The notes beneath the pieces are model-generated. The model was not told the origin of the DNA. It did not search any database and was given only the letters and a program-made list of their open reading frames with translations. 64,000 bases of DNA. It comes from Chitiniphilus shinanonensis DSM 23277. GTDB lineage: Bacteria; Pseudomonadota; Gammaproteobacteria; Burkholderiales; Chitinibacteraceae. Below are positions 42,906 through 50,226 of this stretch, in pieces; position 1 is the stretch's first letter, and the number at the start of each line of letters is the position of its first letter. Made by a program: the position numbers and the translations under genes. Location: the NCBI RefSeq assembly GCF_000374805.1, contig NZ_KB895347.1, positions 62,001 to 126,000 of the forward strand. The letters run 5' to 3'.

Positions 42906-43358
42906 ATGAGTGGAGTTGGTAAGCGCCTTCTGGAAGAGCGAAAGCGGCTGAACCTAAGTGCAGAGCGGTTTGCAGCACTTGGCGGCCTGAAGGGGAATGC
43001 GCAGTACAAGTATGAGTCCGACGAACGGTCACCTGATGCTGCCTACTTGGCTGCGCTGTACCGCGCGGGTGTTGATGTCATGTATGTGCTCACGGGGCGC
43101 CGTGATCCATACGTTAACGAGGCAGAGCATCAGCAGTTGGTTGCGGCGTATGACGCCGCGCCGCCCACGGTACGAGCTGCGGCTCTCGGAGCTTTGATCG
43201 CTGGCCTGGGGCCGGCGGCCACAGTCCACACAACACCCTGCAAGGCACCAACACCACGGCGCCGGTTGAACTGCCGCCGGGTGCGTTTTCGTTCGACGAC
43301 GCCGGCAAGAAAAAGAAATAGCGGGCACCGCCCGCGCACTGGGGTACTTCAGACGTAA
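42906..43358 (+). pseudogene. Phage XRE-type repressor with a shifted C-terminal tail
   Basis: The N-terminal part (residues 1-65) is a helix-turn-helix repressor (MSGVGKRLLEERKRLNLSAE, then a typical recognition region). After about residue 100 the frame turns into basic low-complexity sequence, while the neighbouring frame reads HNTLQGTNTTAPVELPPG and stops at 43321, which looks like a normal repressor tail. Loss of one G in a G run near 43210 explains this. DNA binding may survive because the HTH is intact. Confidence 0.7.
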
Positions 43359-43463
43359 CAGGGGGCCGGTCTTGCCGACCGGTCGGCGTAGAAGTGAAGT
43401 GCGGGGCGGCCACCAGCGCCGGGCCCCCACTTTACACATACATACGTGATTGAAGGGGGTTCC

Positions 43464-44111
43464 ATGAGTGCCACGTCTAATGCGGCCGGCAAGGCGTTAT
43501 GGCTGGACAAGGCTGCGCTGAAGAAAGCCACCGAACACCTGCTGGGCATCTGCCAGGGCATCACCGCGGATGATCATCTCAACGACCAGGAAGTGCATTT
43601 CCTGTCGGCTTGGCTGGCTCAGTACCCCGAGGTCACCCAGGCCTGGAGCGGCAAGGAGATCAGCTGACGGGTGAACGAGATCCTGCGCGATGGCGTGATC
43701 ACCGACGAAGAACGCCGTGACCTGCTGATCACCCTGAAGAGCATCGCCGGCGATGAGTTCGCCGAAACCGGCAGCGCCGAGTGCGTCCCGGCCGATCTGC
43801 CCTTCGACGACGACCCACACATCCTGTTCCCCGAGCGACGCTTCTGCTTCACCGGTCAATTCATCTACGGTACGCGCAAGGCGTGTCACCGGGCCATCGA
43901 GCAATTCGGCGCTATCTCCTGCGAGGGCGTGACCACCCAGCTCGACTACCTCGTCGTCGGCAGCATGATCGAGCCCGATTGGGCCCATACCACCTACGGT
44001 AGAAAGATCGAAACCGCGCTGCGCCACATCGACAACGGCCATGGCATTGCGCTGATTTCCGAGCGGCAATGGACGGCGGCGTTGGCGCAAGCGAATGCGC
44101 GTGCTGCATAG
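43464..44111 (+). pseudogene. BRCT-domain protein split by an in-frame TGA
   Basis: Two halves lie in one frame: residues 1-67 (MSATSNAAGKALWLDKAALK...) and the rest after TGA at 43665-43667, with GTG at 43671 as a possible restart. The C-terminal part is a BRCT domain (RFCFTGQFIYGTRKACHRAI, DYLVVG, ALISERQW), the phosphopeptide/DNA-end-binding module also found in NAD-dependent DNA ligase. The N-terminal half resembles a helical TerB-like region. No catalytic domain is present. Confidence 0.7.
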
Positions 44112-44180
44112 GCCGTCGGCAACACCTTGACGGAGCGATGAGAAAGTCGTGATGAACCCGGATCAGAGAGGGAGTCTTTG

Positions 44181-44759
44181 ATGGCCTTTGATTTCAAGAA
44201 TGCCGCGCCGGCAGAGCGCAATGTCGAATACAAGCGCTTGGCTGCGGAAATTGGTGATGACCAGTTCTTTACCAAGAAAGAACTCAACCATTTGCCTGAA
44301 GTATTGGCCGATGGTGAGCAGGTGTTGGGGTTCTGTTCAGGGCTGATGGATGGCAACACCTGGCTGATCGCATTGACGGATCGCCGGGTGATCTTCCTCG
44401 ACAAAGGGCTGCTGTATGGCCTGAAGCAAACCACCATCAACCTGGACAAGATCAATGCCGTCACGGGGGAAACGGGCCTCCTGCTCGGTCGGATCCGGAT
44501 TCAGGATGGGGCTGCCGAGCGGACCATCGACAATGTGGTGAAGAAGGTGGTGGTGCCATTTACCAATCGCGTGCGCGATGCCATCGCCGCCCATCAGGCC
44601 CAAAGCAAAGCCGCTGCCATTGTTGTGGCTCCGCAGCCTACCTCGGCGAGCAGTGGCGACGAGATCATCGAGAAGCTCGAACGCCTGGCATCGTTGAAGG
44701 AACGTGGCATTTTGTCGCAAGAAGAATTCGAACAGCAGAAGGCCCGGATCCTGGGCTGA
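44181..44759 (+). CDS. PH-like and SHOCT domain protein
   Basis: The 192-residue protein has a bacterial PH-like domain (about residues 25-130, with TWLIALTDRRVIFLDKGLLYGLK) and a C-terminal SHOCT motif (LERLASLKERGILSQEEFEQ). Such proteins are common in phages and mobile DNA, and are thought to act in membrane or protein contacts. It follows the BRCT gene after 70 bases. Confidence 0.75.
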   Translation: MAFDFKNAAPAERNVEYKRLAAEIGDDQFFTKKELNHLPEVLADGEQVLGFCSGLMDGNTWLIALTDRRVIFLDKGLLYGLKQTTINLDKINAVTGETGLLLGRIRIQDGAAERTIDNVVKKVVVPFTNRVRDAIAAHQAQSKAAAIVVAPQPTSASSGDEIIEKLERLASLKERGILSQEEFEQQKARILG

Positions 44760-44797
44760 CAGGTGCCTCCGGTGGTGAGGGGCAAATTGAATGTGCA

Positions 44798-45607
44798 ATG
44801 GATGAATCGATGAAACGGGAGTCACTCCACATCAACACGGTGCAGGGCATCGTGACGCCGCAGGTTTTGCAGACCGGTAATACCATCCGCATGGCGGTCG
44901 ATCCCAATCCGGATTCGGCGGTGCCAATGGTCCCGGCCCAGCGCGCCAAGCTGCATGAGCTGGTCGGCGACCTGCTGGCCGCGTGGGATAGCCTGGGCGA
45001 CGCGGGCGAAGCCAAGCGGGCGTGGCGCATCGTGCACGAGGCGGCGGACGTGGAAACCATCGACCAACTGACTGGCGATGGCTATCGGTTGGGCGTCGCC
45101 GCCTTGCAGCGCGAGCTGGGCAACGCCGAGGAAGCCAAGCGCACCCGCAAGCTGTTGTCGATGCTGCTGACCGTGACCGAAGGCGACCCGACCCAGCGCG
45201 ATCGCGCCAAGCTGTACGCCGCGCGCGAGTTCGGCATCAGCTTTTTCAAGGATCTGTCGTTCACGCAGATCAAGCAGGTGCTGACCTTCCTGGAAACCCC
45301 CACCTGTACCCACGACTGCACCAGCTGCCGCGCCGACACGGCCGCCCAGCACCGCAACGAACTCAACCGCGCGAAGGCGGAAGCCAAGCTCAAGGCGGAC
45401 GACCTCAGCACTCAGGCGATGGCAGTGATTGCCCAGGCGAAAGCGCAGACCGAGATGTACCGGGAGCGGGTGGGGAAGCTGCGGCAGGAGCTGATCGACC
45501 TCCGGACCGAGTTGGCGGCGCGCACAGCCACTGCGCGTCAACGCTGGATAACAGTGACTGCGATGGCTGCCTTCGTCGGCATCCTCTTTGGGGCGTGGGC
45601 GTTTTAA
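44798..45607 (+). CDS. Coiled-coil protein with a C-terminal membrane anchor
   Basis: The 269-residue protein has a helical body, a Cys cluster TCTHDCTSCRADT at about residue 168-180, a coiled coil (about 185-245) and one membrane helix at the end (TVTAMAAFVGILFGAWAF). The C-tail topology suggests it is anchored in the inner membrane facing the cytoplasm. No family recognised. Start choice between ATG 44798 and 44810 is uncertain. Confidence 0.6.
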   Translation: MDESMKRESLHINTVQGIVTPQVLQTGNTIRMAVDPNPDSAVPMVPAQRAKLHELVGDLLAAWDSLGDAGEAKRAWRIVHEAADVETIDQLTGDGYRLGVAALQRELGNAEEAKRTRKLLSMLLTVTEGDPTQRDRAKLYAAREFGISFFKDLSFTQIKQVLTFLETPTCTHDCTSCRADTAAQHRNELNRAKAEAKLKADDLSTQAMAVIAQAKAQTEMYRERVGKLRQELIDLRTELAARTATARQRWITVTAMAAFVGILFGAWAF

Positions 45608-45681
45608 CGCACTGGATGGACCCGCATCGACGGATGTAACTAAAATATAGTTACTAAAAATATCAGCTTTGCTAATATCCC

Positions 45682-45927
45682 ATGACCAAAAACGACAAGC
45701 GCCTCCAGCGACTGAAGTCCTGCCCCTCCGACTACCGGTTCGAGGAGCTGGTAGCCTTGTTGGAATCGTTGGAATGGACGTTGGTCCAATCAGGCGGCGG
45801 CTCTCACTGCTTCTTCGAGCATGTGACGGGCCGCCGCCTGAACACTTACCGACCGCATCCCAGCGGCATCATGAAGCGCTACCAGCTTAAAGAAGTGCTG
45901 GTGGTGCTCGATGAGATGGATGTGTGA
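45682..45927 (+). CDS. hicA: HicA-like toxin (mRNA interferase)
   Basis: HicA toxins are small double-stranded-RNA-binding-fold RNases. The 81-residue protein has the pattern LESLEWTLVQSGGGSHCFFEH (the catalytic His within GGGSH) and HPSGIMKRYQLKEVL typical of the family. It lies just upstream of the antitoxin gene with a short gap, the normal toxin-first order of hicAB. Confidence 0.85.
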   Translation: MTKNDKRLQRLKSCPSDYRFEELVALLESLEWTLVQSGGGSHCFFEHVTGRRLNTYRPHPSGIMKRYQLKEVLVVLDEMDV

Positions 45928-45950
45928 GTGATGATGAAAGGAAGATGACG

Positions 45951-46445
45951 ATGGATAACGTGCTGGAGTACCGAGGGTACAGTGGCTCGGTGGAGTTCAG
46001 CGCCGAGGACCGCTGCTTTTTTGGGAAGCTGCTGTTCATCAACGACGTGATCATGTACGACGGCGTGAGCGTCGATGAGGTTGAAAAGGCATTCAAGAGC
46101 CAAGTGGATGCCTATCTTGCTCACTGCGAGGAACGTGGGGTGGAGCCGAACAAGCCATGCAGGGGTTTGTTCAATGTGCGCATATCGCCGGCGCTGCATC
46201 AGCAACTCTCGCTGCTCGCTGTGAGTAAACGTACCTCGCTGAATGATGTGGTGAAAGACGCCCTGGAGTGCTATGTACGCAAGCCAGATACCGTTGAGCA
46301 TCGCCATATTCACAGCTTTGAGACGCAACCCACCATGGGGCAAATCTCTGAGTTCCCGTCGAACCATCCGACACTGAAGGCGAGTGTTGAACCAAATGAA
46401 GCATTCCCAGGAGGAGCGAAGTGGCTGTCCCCACGTTTGCAATAG
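45951..46445 (+). CDS. hicB: HicB-like antitoxin with C-terminal extension
   Basis: The 164-residue protein has an N-terminal HicB fold (YRGYSGSVEFSAEDRCFFGK, DGVSVDEVEKAFKSQVD) and an Arc-like ribbon-helix-helix domain (FNVRISPALHQQLSLLA). About 45 residues follow the RHH domain (from TVEHRHIH to the end), more than most HicB proteins have. ATG 45951 is chosen because AAGGAAG lies 6 bases upstream; GTG 45924 is possible. Its end overlaps the chaperone-like gene by 25 bases. Confidence 0.85.
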   Translation: MDNVLEYRGYSGSVEFSAEDRCFFGKLLFINDVIMYDGVSVDEVEKAFKSQVDAYLAHCEERGVEPNKPCRGLFNVRISPALHQQLSLLAVSKRTSLNDVVKDALECYVRKPDTVEHRHIHSFETQPTMGQISEFPSNHPTLKASVEPNEAFPGGAKWLSPRLQ

Positions 46446-46882
46446 TTTCGTTCCGGGTCACTGAATGTGCCCTGAGGAACACGATGGATGAGACTCATGG
46501 CTTTCAGATTGATCTTGCCCCGGCCTGCTCAATCGAGGTGAAGAATGGCAAGCGCCCCTATGCGACCCTAACCAATACGATCTCGGTACGAAACGATGGG
46601 GCAACTGATGAGCAAATTGAAAGTGAAGGTGCCCCTCATTTCATCGCTACACTAACCACCCAAATCAATGTGGTGCTGCCTGAAAGCAAGAGTGAAGATG
46701 ACCTTTGTGAACGATTGAAGGACCCACAAATTCGAGTGGATATCGTTTCTTCCGGCATGCCATTGACGCTTCGTCAGCTCCGATTACTGATGGAGGGGGC
46801 CGGGTTAAGTACGAAAGGTATCCCGCTCAATATGGTCCCCGAGGATGTTGAGCTGGTTATCGACGGCACGCCGAGTAAGTAA
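46421..46882 (+). CDS. SecB-like chaperone candidate of a TAC system
   Basis: The 153-residue protein starts at GTG 46421 with a strong GGAGG, inside the 3' end of hicB, so the two are translationally coupled. Its pattern (AIVSFRVTECALRN at the start, HFIATLTTQINVVLPE in the middle, and the ending LRQLRLLMEGAGLSTKGIPL) follows the layout of SecB-fold proteins, but identity is too low to be sure by eye. SecB-like chaperones are known third genes in toxin-antitoxin-chaperone operons, including hicAB types. Confidence 0.55.
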   Translation: MAVPTFAIVSFRVTECALRNTMDETHGFQIDLAPACSIEVKNGKRPYATLTNTISVRNDGATDEQIESEGAPHFIATLTTQINVVLPESKSEDDLCERLKDPQIRVDIVSSGMPLTLRQLRLLMEGAGLSTKGIPLNMVPEDVELVIDGTPSK

Positions 46883-46908
46883 ACCTATTCTTATTCAAGA
46901 AGAGCCAG

Positions 46909-46933
46909 GCCCGGAATTTCCGGGCTTTTTTTT
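46909..46933 (+). terminator. Terminator closing the hicAB-chaperone operon
   Basis: Stem GCCCGG (46909-46914) with CCGGGC (46920-46925) and an AATTT loop is followed by eight T. It sits 27 bases after the chaperone-like gene and confirms an operon end. Confidence 0.9.
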
Positions 46934-47184
46934 GCCTCAGCGGGCGCTGTGGCGGATGGCATGGCATAGCTCGGATGCTGCAGTGGTGGGTGAAGCGGCG
47001 TGTGGTGGTTGGAATGGCTATCGGATAAATTAAAACTGGTCTATATCGGAAATCTGCCTATGTTTTTTCCGAGGTGGGGAGGCTAAAGAAGCTGAAGGAA
47101 GGTTCAAAAAATAAAATTTTTATGTGAATTTGAAATTTCTGAATTTTTACAAAAATACAGCTTGCGGCTAACAAAGAGGGATAC
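46934..47184. other. AT-rich gap before the orphan membrane gene
   Basis: About 250 bases without a gene. The second half (from about 47090) is markedly AT-rich, with long A and T stretches unlike the rest of the window, and must contain the promoter of the next gene. An AAAGAGGG site lies just before the ATG at 47185. No repeat or RNA gene was recognised. Confidence 0.5.
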
Positions 47185-47709
47185 ATGAATTCTTGGCCTA
47201 TATTTATCATCGTATGGTTCTGTATTGTATTGTTCGTTGCGACGGGAGTACTCTCGTTTTTAGATACTGCGGGGCTTCGGAAGATACCCTTTCCTTCAAG
47301 ATCCAGGATACTTTTTTTTGCGTTACTAGTTGAAGTGGTTGGAGCTGGGGTGACTGTATTTAAGCACTATGTGGAGCAAGGGAACATTCCGTTGTTTTTC
47401 ACAAACTCTTCTGAAGTTCTTATAGAAAAAGTAAAGGAGCACCCAATCTCTGAACAGCATTCCATTGATGTCAAAGGAAAAAACGGGGCTATGCTTCATA
47501 TTTTTTGTCGAGATGTTAAGGTTGGCGCGCAGAAGATTTATGTGACTCTTAGTGGTGATGAAGTCGCCGAGCAGACATTTGAAGTCCCCATTCACACTTT
47601 GCATAAATTCAATTTTGAAGGTGGTGTCTACCGACTCCGCCTTGATGGGGTTGTAGATTGGAAGGAAAGGGCGGATGAGGCTTTTATTTCTATTGTTCCT
47701 CTAAGGTAG
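47185..47709 (+). CDS. AT-rich orphan membrane protein
   Basis: The 174-residue protein has two membrane helices (about residues 5-26 and 42-60) and a C-terminal beta-rich domain that would face the cytoplasm or periplasm. Codon use is AT-rich (many Phe, Ile, Lys with TTT, AAA), in contrast to neighbours. No family recognised. It heads a three-gene low-GC cassette. Confidence 0.6.
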   Translation: MNSWPIFIIVWFCIVLFVATGVLSFLDTAGLRKIPFPSRSRILFFALLVEVVGAGVTVFKHYVEQGNIPLFFTNSSEVLIEKVKEHPISEQHSIDVKGKNGAMLHIFCRDVKVGAQKIYVTLSGDEVAEQTFEVPIHTLHKFNFEGGVYRLRLDGVVDWKERADEAFISIVPLR

Positions 47710-47801
47710 CTTGGCGTTGAAATTGAAAGATGAAAAAGCCTTTTTGAAAGTGATTTTGTAAAATAAAATCGTTGTTTCTATTTATAAAAAGGAGATATGG
47801 T

Positions 47802-48242
47802 ATGAAGATTTTGGCGCTGTGTAGTCGGCTTGTGCTTTGTTGGGCGGTGAGCTTGTTGGTTGGGTGTTCATCAATTACGCCCTTTAGCCAGAAAGCCTAT
47901 GAGCAAGCCACATCACTCAAGGTTGAGGCGCTTGCGATAATGGACAAGGCTACCGAGCCTTATGATAGTCAACGGCAAGCAGTTGATGCCTTGAAGCTGA
48001 ACGTCGAAAAGGCTTATGAATATTCGAAGGGCCTTCCCAAGAATGAAATAACCACAAAGCAATGGACTATTATTAAAGACCCGTCTCGCAATTCGTTGGG
48101 TGGGTTTCTGAAGCGGTGGGAAGAGAAAAAAACTCTAGATGGGCAGTTTATTCTGCAGGCTAAGGGCCTGGTGTCTGATGGTTTTGATATGGTTATCGGG
48201 CTTGAAAGCGGAAAAATTAAGCCGGGTGATGGTCAAAATTAA
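47802..48242 (+). CDS. Small lipoprotein
   Basis: The 146-residue protein begins with a type II signal peptide and lipobox (LLVGCSS, lipidated Cys at about residue 22), followed by a helical domain with a long amphipathic stretch (QRQAVDALKLNVEKAYEYS). AAGGAGAT precedes the ATG. Phage lipoproteins of this size sometimes act in superinfection exclusion, which is only a guess here. Confidence 0.65.
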   Translation: MKILALCSRLVLCWAVSLLVGCSSITPFSQKAYEQATSLKVEALAIMDKATEPYDSQRQAVDALKLNVEKAYEYSKGLPKNEITTKQWTIIKDPSRNSLGGFLKRWEEKKTLDGQFILQAKGLVSDGFDMVIGLESGKIKPGDGQN

Positions 48243-48256
48243 TAAAGGAGGATGTC

Positions 48257-48583
48257 ATGGCTGACTTTGATGGATTTGTTGAGGCACTGAAAACGGAATT
48301 GATTGAATTTGCAGAGTATAGCTGGAAAGCATACAAAAATTCTGCAATTGACGATGGGGGGGCGTTCATCGAAAGATCGAAAGATGATTTGGAGCGATGG
48401 ACAAAAATGCTGGCAAATGGCGGTTTGACCCGAGATGATTTTGAATGGCTTATGGCCGGGAAGAAGGACTTGGTCGAGCTCGCAGCTTTAAAGCAAAAAG
48501 GGCTGGCCAAAGTTGCACTTGATCGCTTTGTAAATGGCCTAATTGACACGATTGTTTCTACTGCATTCAAGGTATTTTTGTAA
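48257..48583 (+). CDS. Hypothetical helical protein
   Basis: The 108-residue protein starts MADFDGFVEALKTELIEFAE and is almost wholly helical with a hydrophobic C-terminal helix (NGLIDTIVSTAFKVFL). A strong AAAGGAGG lies upstream, 15 bases after the lipoprotein gene. The spacing suggests it works with the lipoprotein. No family recognised. Confidence 0.6.
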   Translation: MADFDGFVEALKTELIEFAEYSWKAYKNSAIDDGGAFIERSKDDLERWTKMLANGGLTRDDFEWLMAGKKDLVELAALKQKGLAKVALDRFVNGLIDTIVSTAFKVFL

Positions 48584-48723
48584 GTAGGTTGCGCTTGGGG
48601 ACTGAGTGAGCAGTATGTACGAAATGTCGTTCGCGCCGTGGCCGAATATGTCGCACTGGCCAGGCAGCTCGGCCTGCCTGCAACGCCACCCTCCAGCTGA
48701 GTCTACGAGTGCAGCCAACAAAC

Positions 48724-48746
48724 GAAGCCCGGAAACTGCGGGCTTC
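48724..48746 (-). terminator. Terminator of the leftward tail operon
   Basis: An 8-bp stem (GAAGCCCG with CGGGCTTC) is followed on the minus strand by TCGTTTGTT. It is two bases beyond the gpD stop, at the end of the long late operon. Confidence 0.7.
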
Positions 48747-48748
48747 CC

Positions 48749-49792
48749 TCACACTTCGGCTATCGGTCGCAATTCCAGCTCCAGTGCCGTGGTGAACCCG
48801 CCACCGCCGAGAGCATGAACCACCCGCACCACCAGCCACCCCTCGCCATCGATCTCCGACTTGAACCCCGCCACGGTCACCGGCGTTTCCGGGAACAGAT
48901 CCGGCCGGCCCTGGGCCAGGGTCAGTGCGAACTGCGCCACGCCGCGCTGCAGGCGCTCCCATTCGGCTTTCGCGGCGCGGGTCGCGGTGGCCTTGGTGGC
49001 GTAGGTGTGGCGCAGCACCCGCACGCTGTCGCTGCTGGGGTTGGTACCCTTGCCGGAGGTTGCCCCTTTGCCATTGACGGTGATCGCCCGTTTCCTGGCG
49101 GCCTTGCCGTCGTGGTAATAGGCGGTGACGGCCGAATAGGCGTCGCGGTCGGCGAAGGTGAAGCGGTGGCTGTCGCCGCTGGCGCGGGTGATGGTCACGG
49201 TGGGGAGCGGATCGCCGGTGGCGGTTGCCGCCTGGCCGGCCCGGCAGAACAGCAGCCGGTCGGCTTTGACGGTGGCGATGGCGTCGCATTGCTGGGCCAA
49301 CCGGGTGAGCAGGTTGGCGTCGGATTCGTTGGTCTGGTCCAGGTGCTCGATCTGCTCGTCGGCCAGCCCCTCGCCGAGCACCGGCTGCAGCTGGTTGCGG
49401 GCGGCGACGGTGCGGACGATGGCGCCCACGGTCTGGCGGTGGTAGCTGTGCTCGCGCTGGGTGGTGAGCCCGGCGCGCAGGTCGGCGCTGCGGGCGCGCA
49501 GGGTGAGCTTGTCCGGGCTGCCGCTGTGCTCCACTTCGTCGACGAGGTACGTGCCCTTGTCGACGAGGCCGCTGTCGGACCAGCCCAGGGACAGCGAGAG
49601 CTTGACGCCGCGGCGGGGGAGGGCGAGCCGGCCGTCGTGGTCGAGCAGGGTGAGATCCAGCTGATCGGCCTCGAAACCGCGGTTGTCGGTCAGGGTGAGC
49701 GATTCGAGGCGATCTTCCAACCGCTGGGTGATGTCCTCGCCATCGATGGCCAGGCGGAACAGTGGCCGGGCGACGCGCGGGCGCGGGTCCAT
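48749..49792 (-). CDS. P2 gpD-like tail hub protein (late control D)
   Basis: gpD forms the baseplate hub on which the tail tube grows. The 347-residue protein has the family start RPLFRLAIDGEDITQRLEDR and the conserved middle region LGEGLADEQIEHLDQTNESDANL. It is intact and slightly shorter than P2 D (387). Its ATG overlaps the gpU stop. Confidence 0.9.
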   Translation of the reverse strand: MDPRPRVARPLFRLAIDGEDITQRLEDRLESLTLTDNRGFEADQLDLTLLDHDGRLALPRRGVKLSLSLGWSDSGLVDKGTYLVDEVEHSGSPDKLTLRARSADLRAGLTTQREHSYHRQTVGAIVRTVAARNQLQPVLGEGLADEQIEHLDQTNESDANLLTRLAQQCDAIATVKADRLLFCRAGQAATATGDPLPTVTITRASGDSHRFTFADRDAYSAVTAYYHDGKAARKRAITVNGKGATSGKGTNPSSDSVRVLRHTYATKATATRAAKAEWERLQRGVAQFALTLAQGRPDLFPETPVTVAGFKSEIDGEGWLVVRVVHALGGGGFTTALELELRPIAEV

Positions 49793-50216
49793 CAGGTGGC
49801 CTCCATCGCCATCGGTGGTGTGCCGAGCTGGTCGACGGCGTCGTCGTCGATGCGCTTGAGCACCAGGCTGAACTCGATGCGGCGGGCGGTGCCGTTGTCG
49901 AAAAACAGGCTGCTGGTGGTCTGTAGCGACTCGATCACGTACAGGCCGTAGACGTTGCCCTCGCCGTCGAGCAGCGGCCAGGCCGCGCCCTCGTCGCCCA
50001 TTGCCTCCAGGTCGGCCAGCGATGCCGGCCCGCCGGTGAGCTGCGGCAGCAGCACGCCGGAGAGGTGATGGTTTCGTCGTCCTTGCCGAGGTACTGCCGG
50101 GCCGGTCGCAGGCCGACCCGGGCGGTGCTGGCGTGGCGCCAGGCGAGCTGCCGCTGCAGCGCCTGATAGGGCACGCTGCGCAGCCCGAACACGAACATCC
50201 CGAGTGCCATCATCAT
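49792..50216 (-). pseudogene. P2 gpU-like tail protein, frameshifted
   Basis: gpU is a tail completion protein. The start at 50216 (MMMALGMFVFGLRSVPYQALQ) is typical, but the frame breaks after GKDDETIT. The next frame continues LLPQLTGGPASLADLEAMGD to the normal end. Restoring one C (CC to CCC) near 50064 gives TLSGVLLPQL and a protein of about 141 residues. A tail without U would not be completed if the lesion is real. Confidence 0.8.
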
Positions 50217-50226
50217 GCCGGCCACC

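Noticed and set aside
47326-47604. A 92-codon leftward frame inside the AT-rich orphan membrane gene
   Set aside because: It lies wholly within the rightward gene, which has a good ribosome site, signal-like helices and the same spacing as its two partners.
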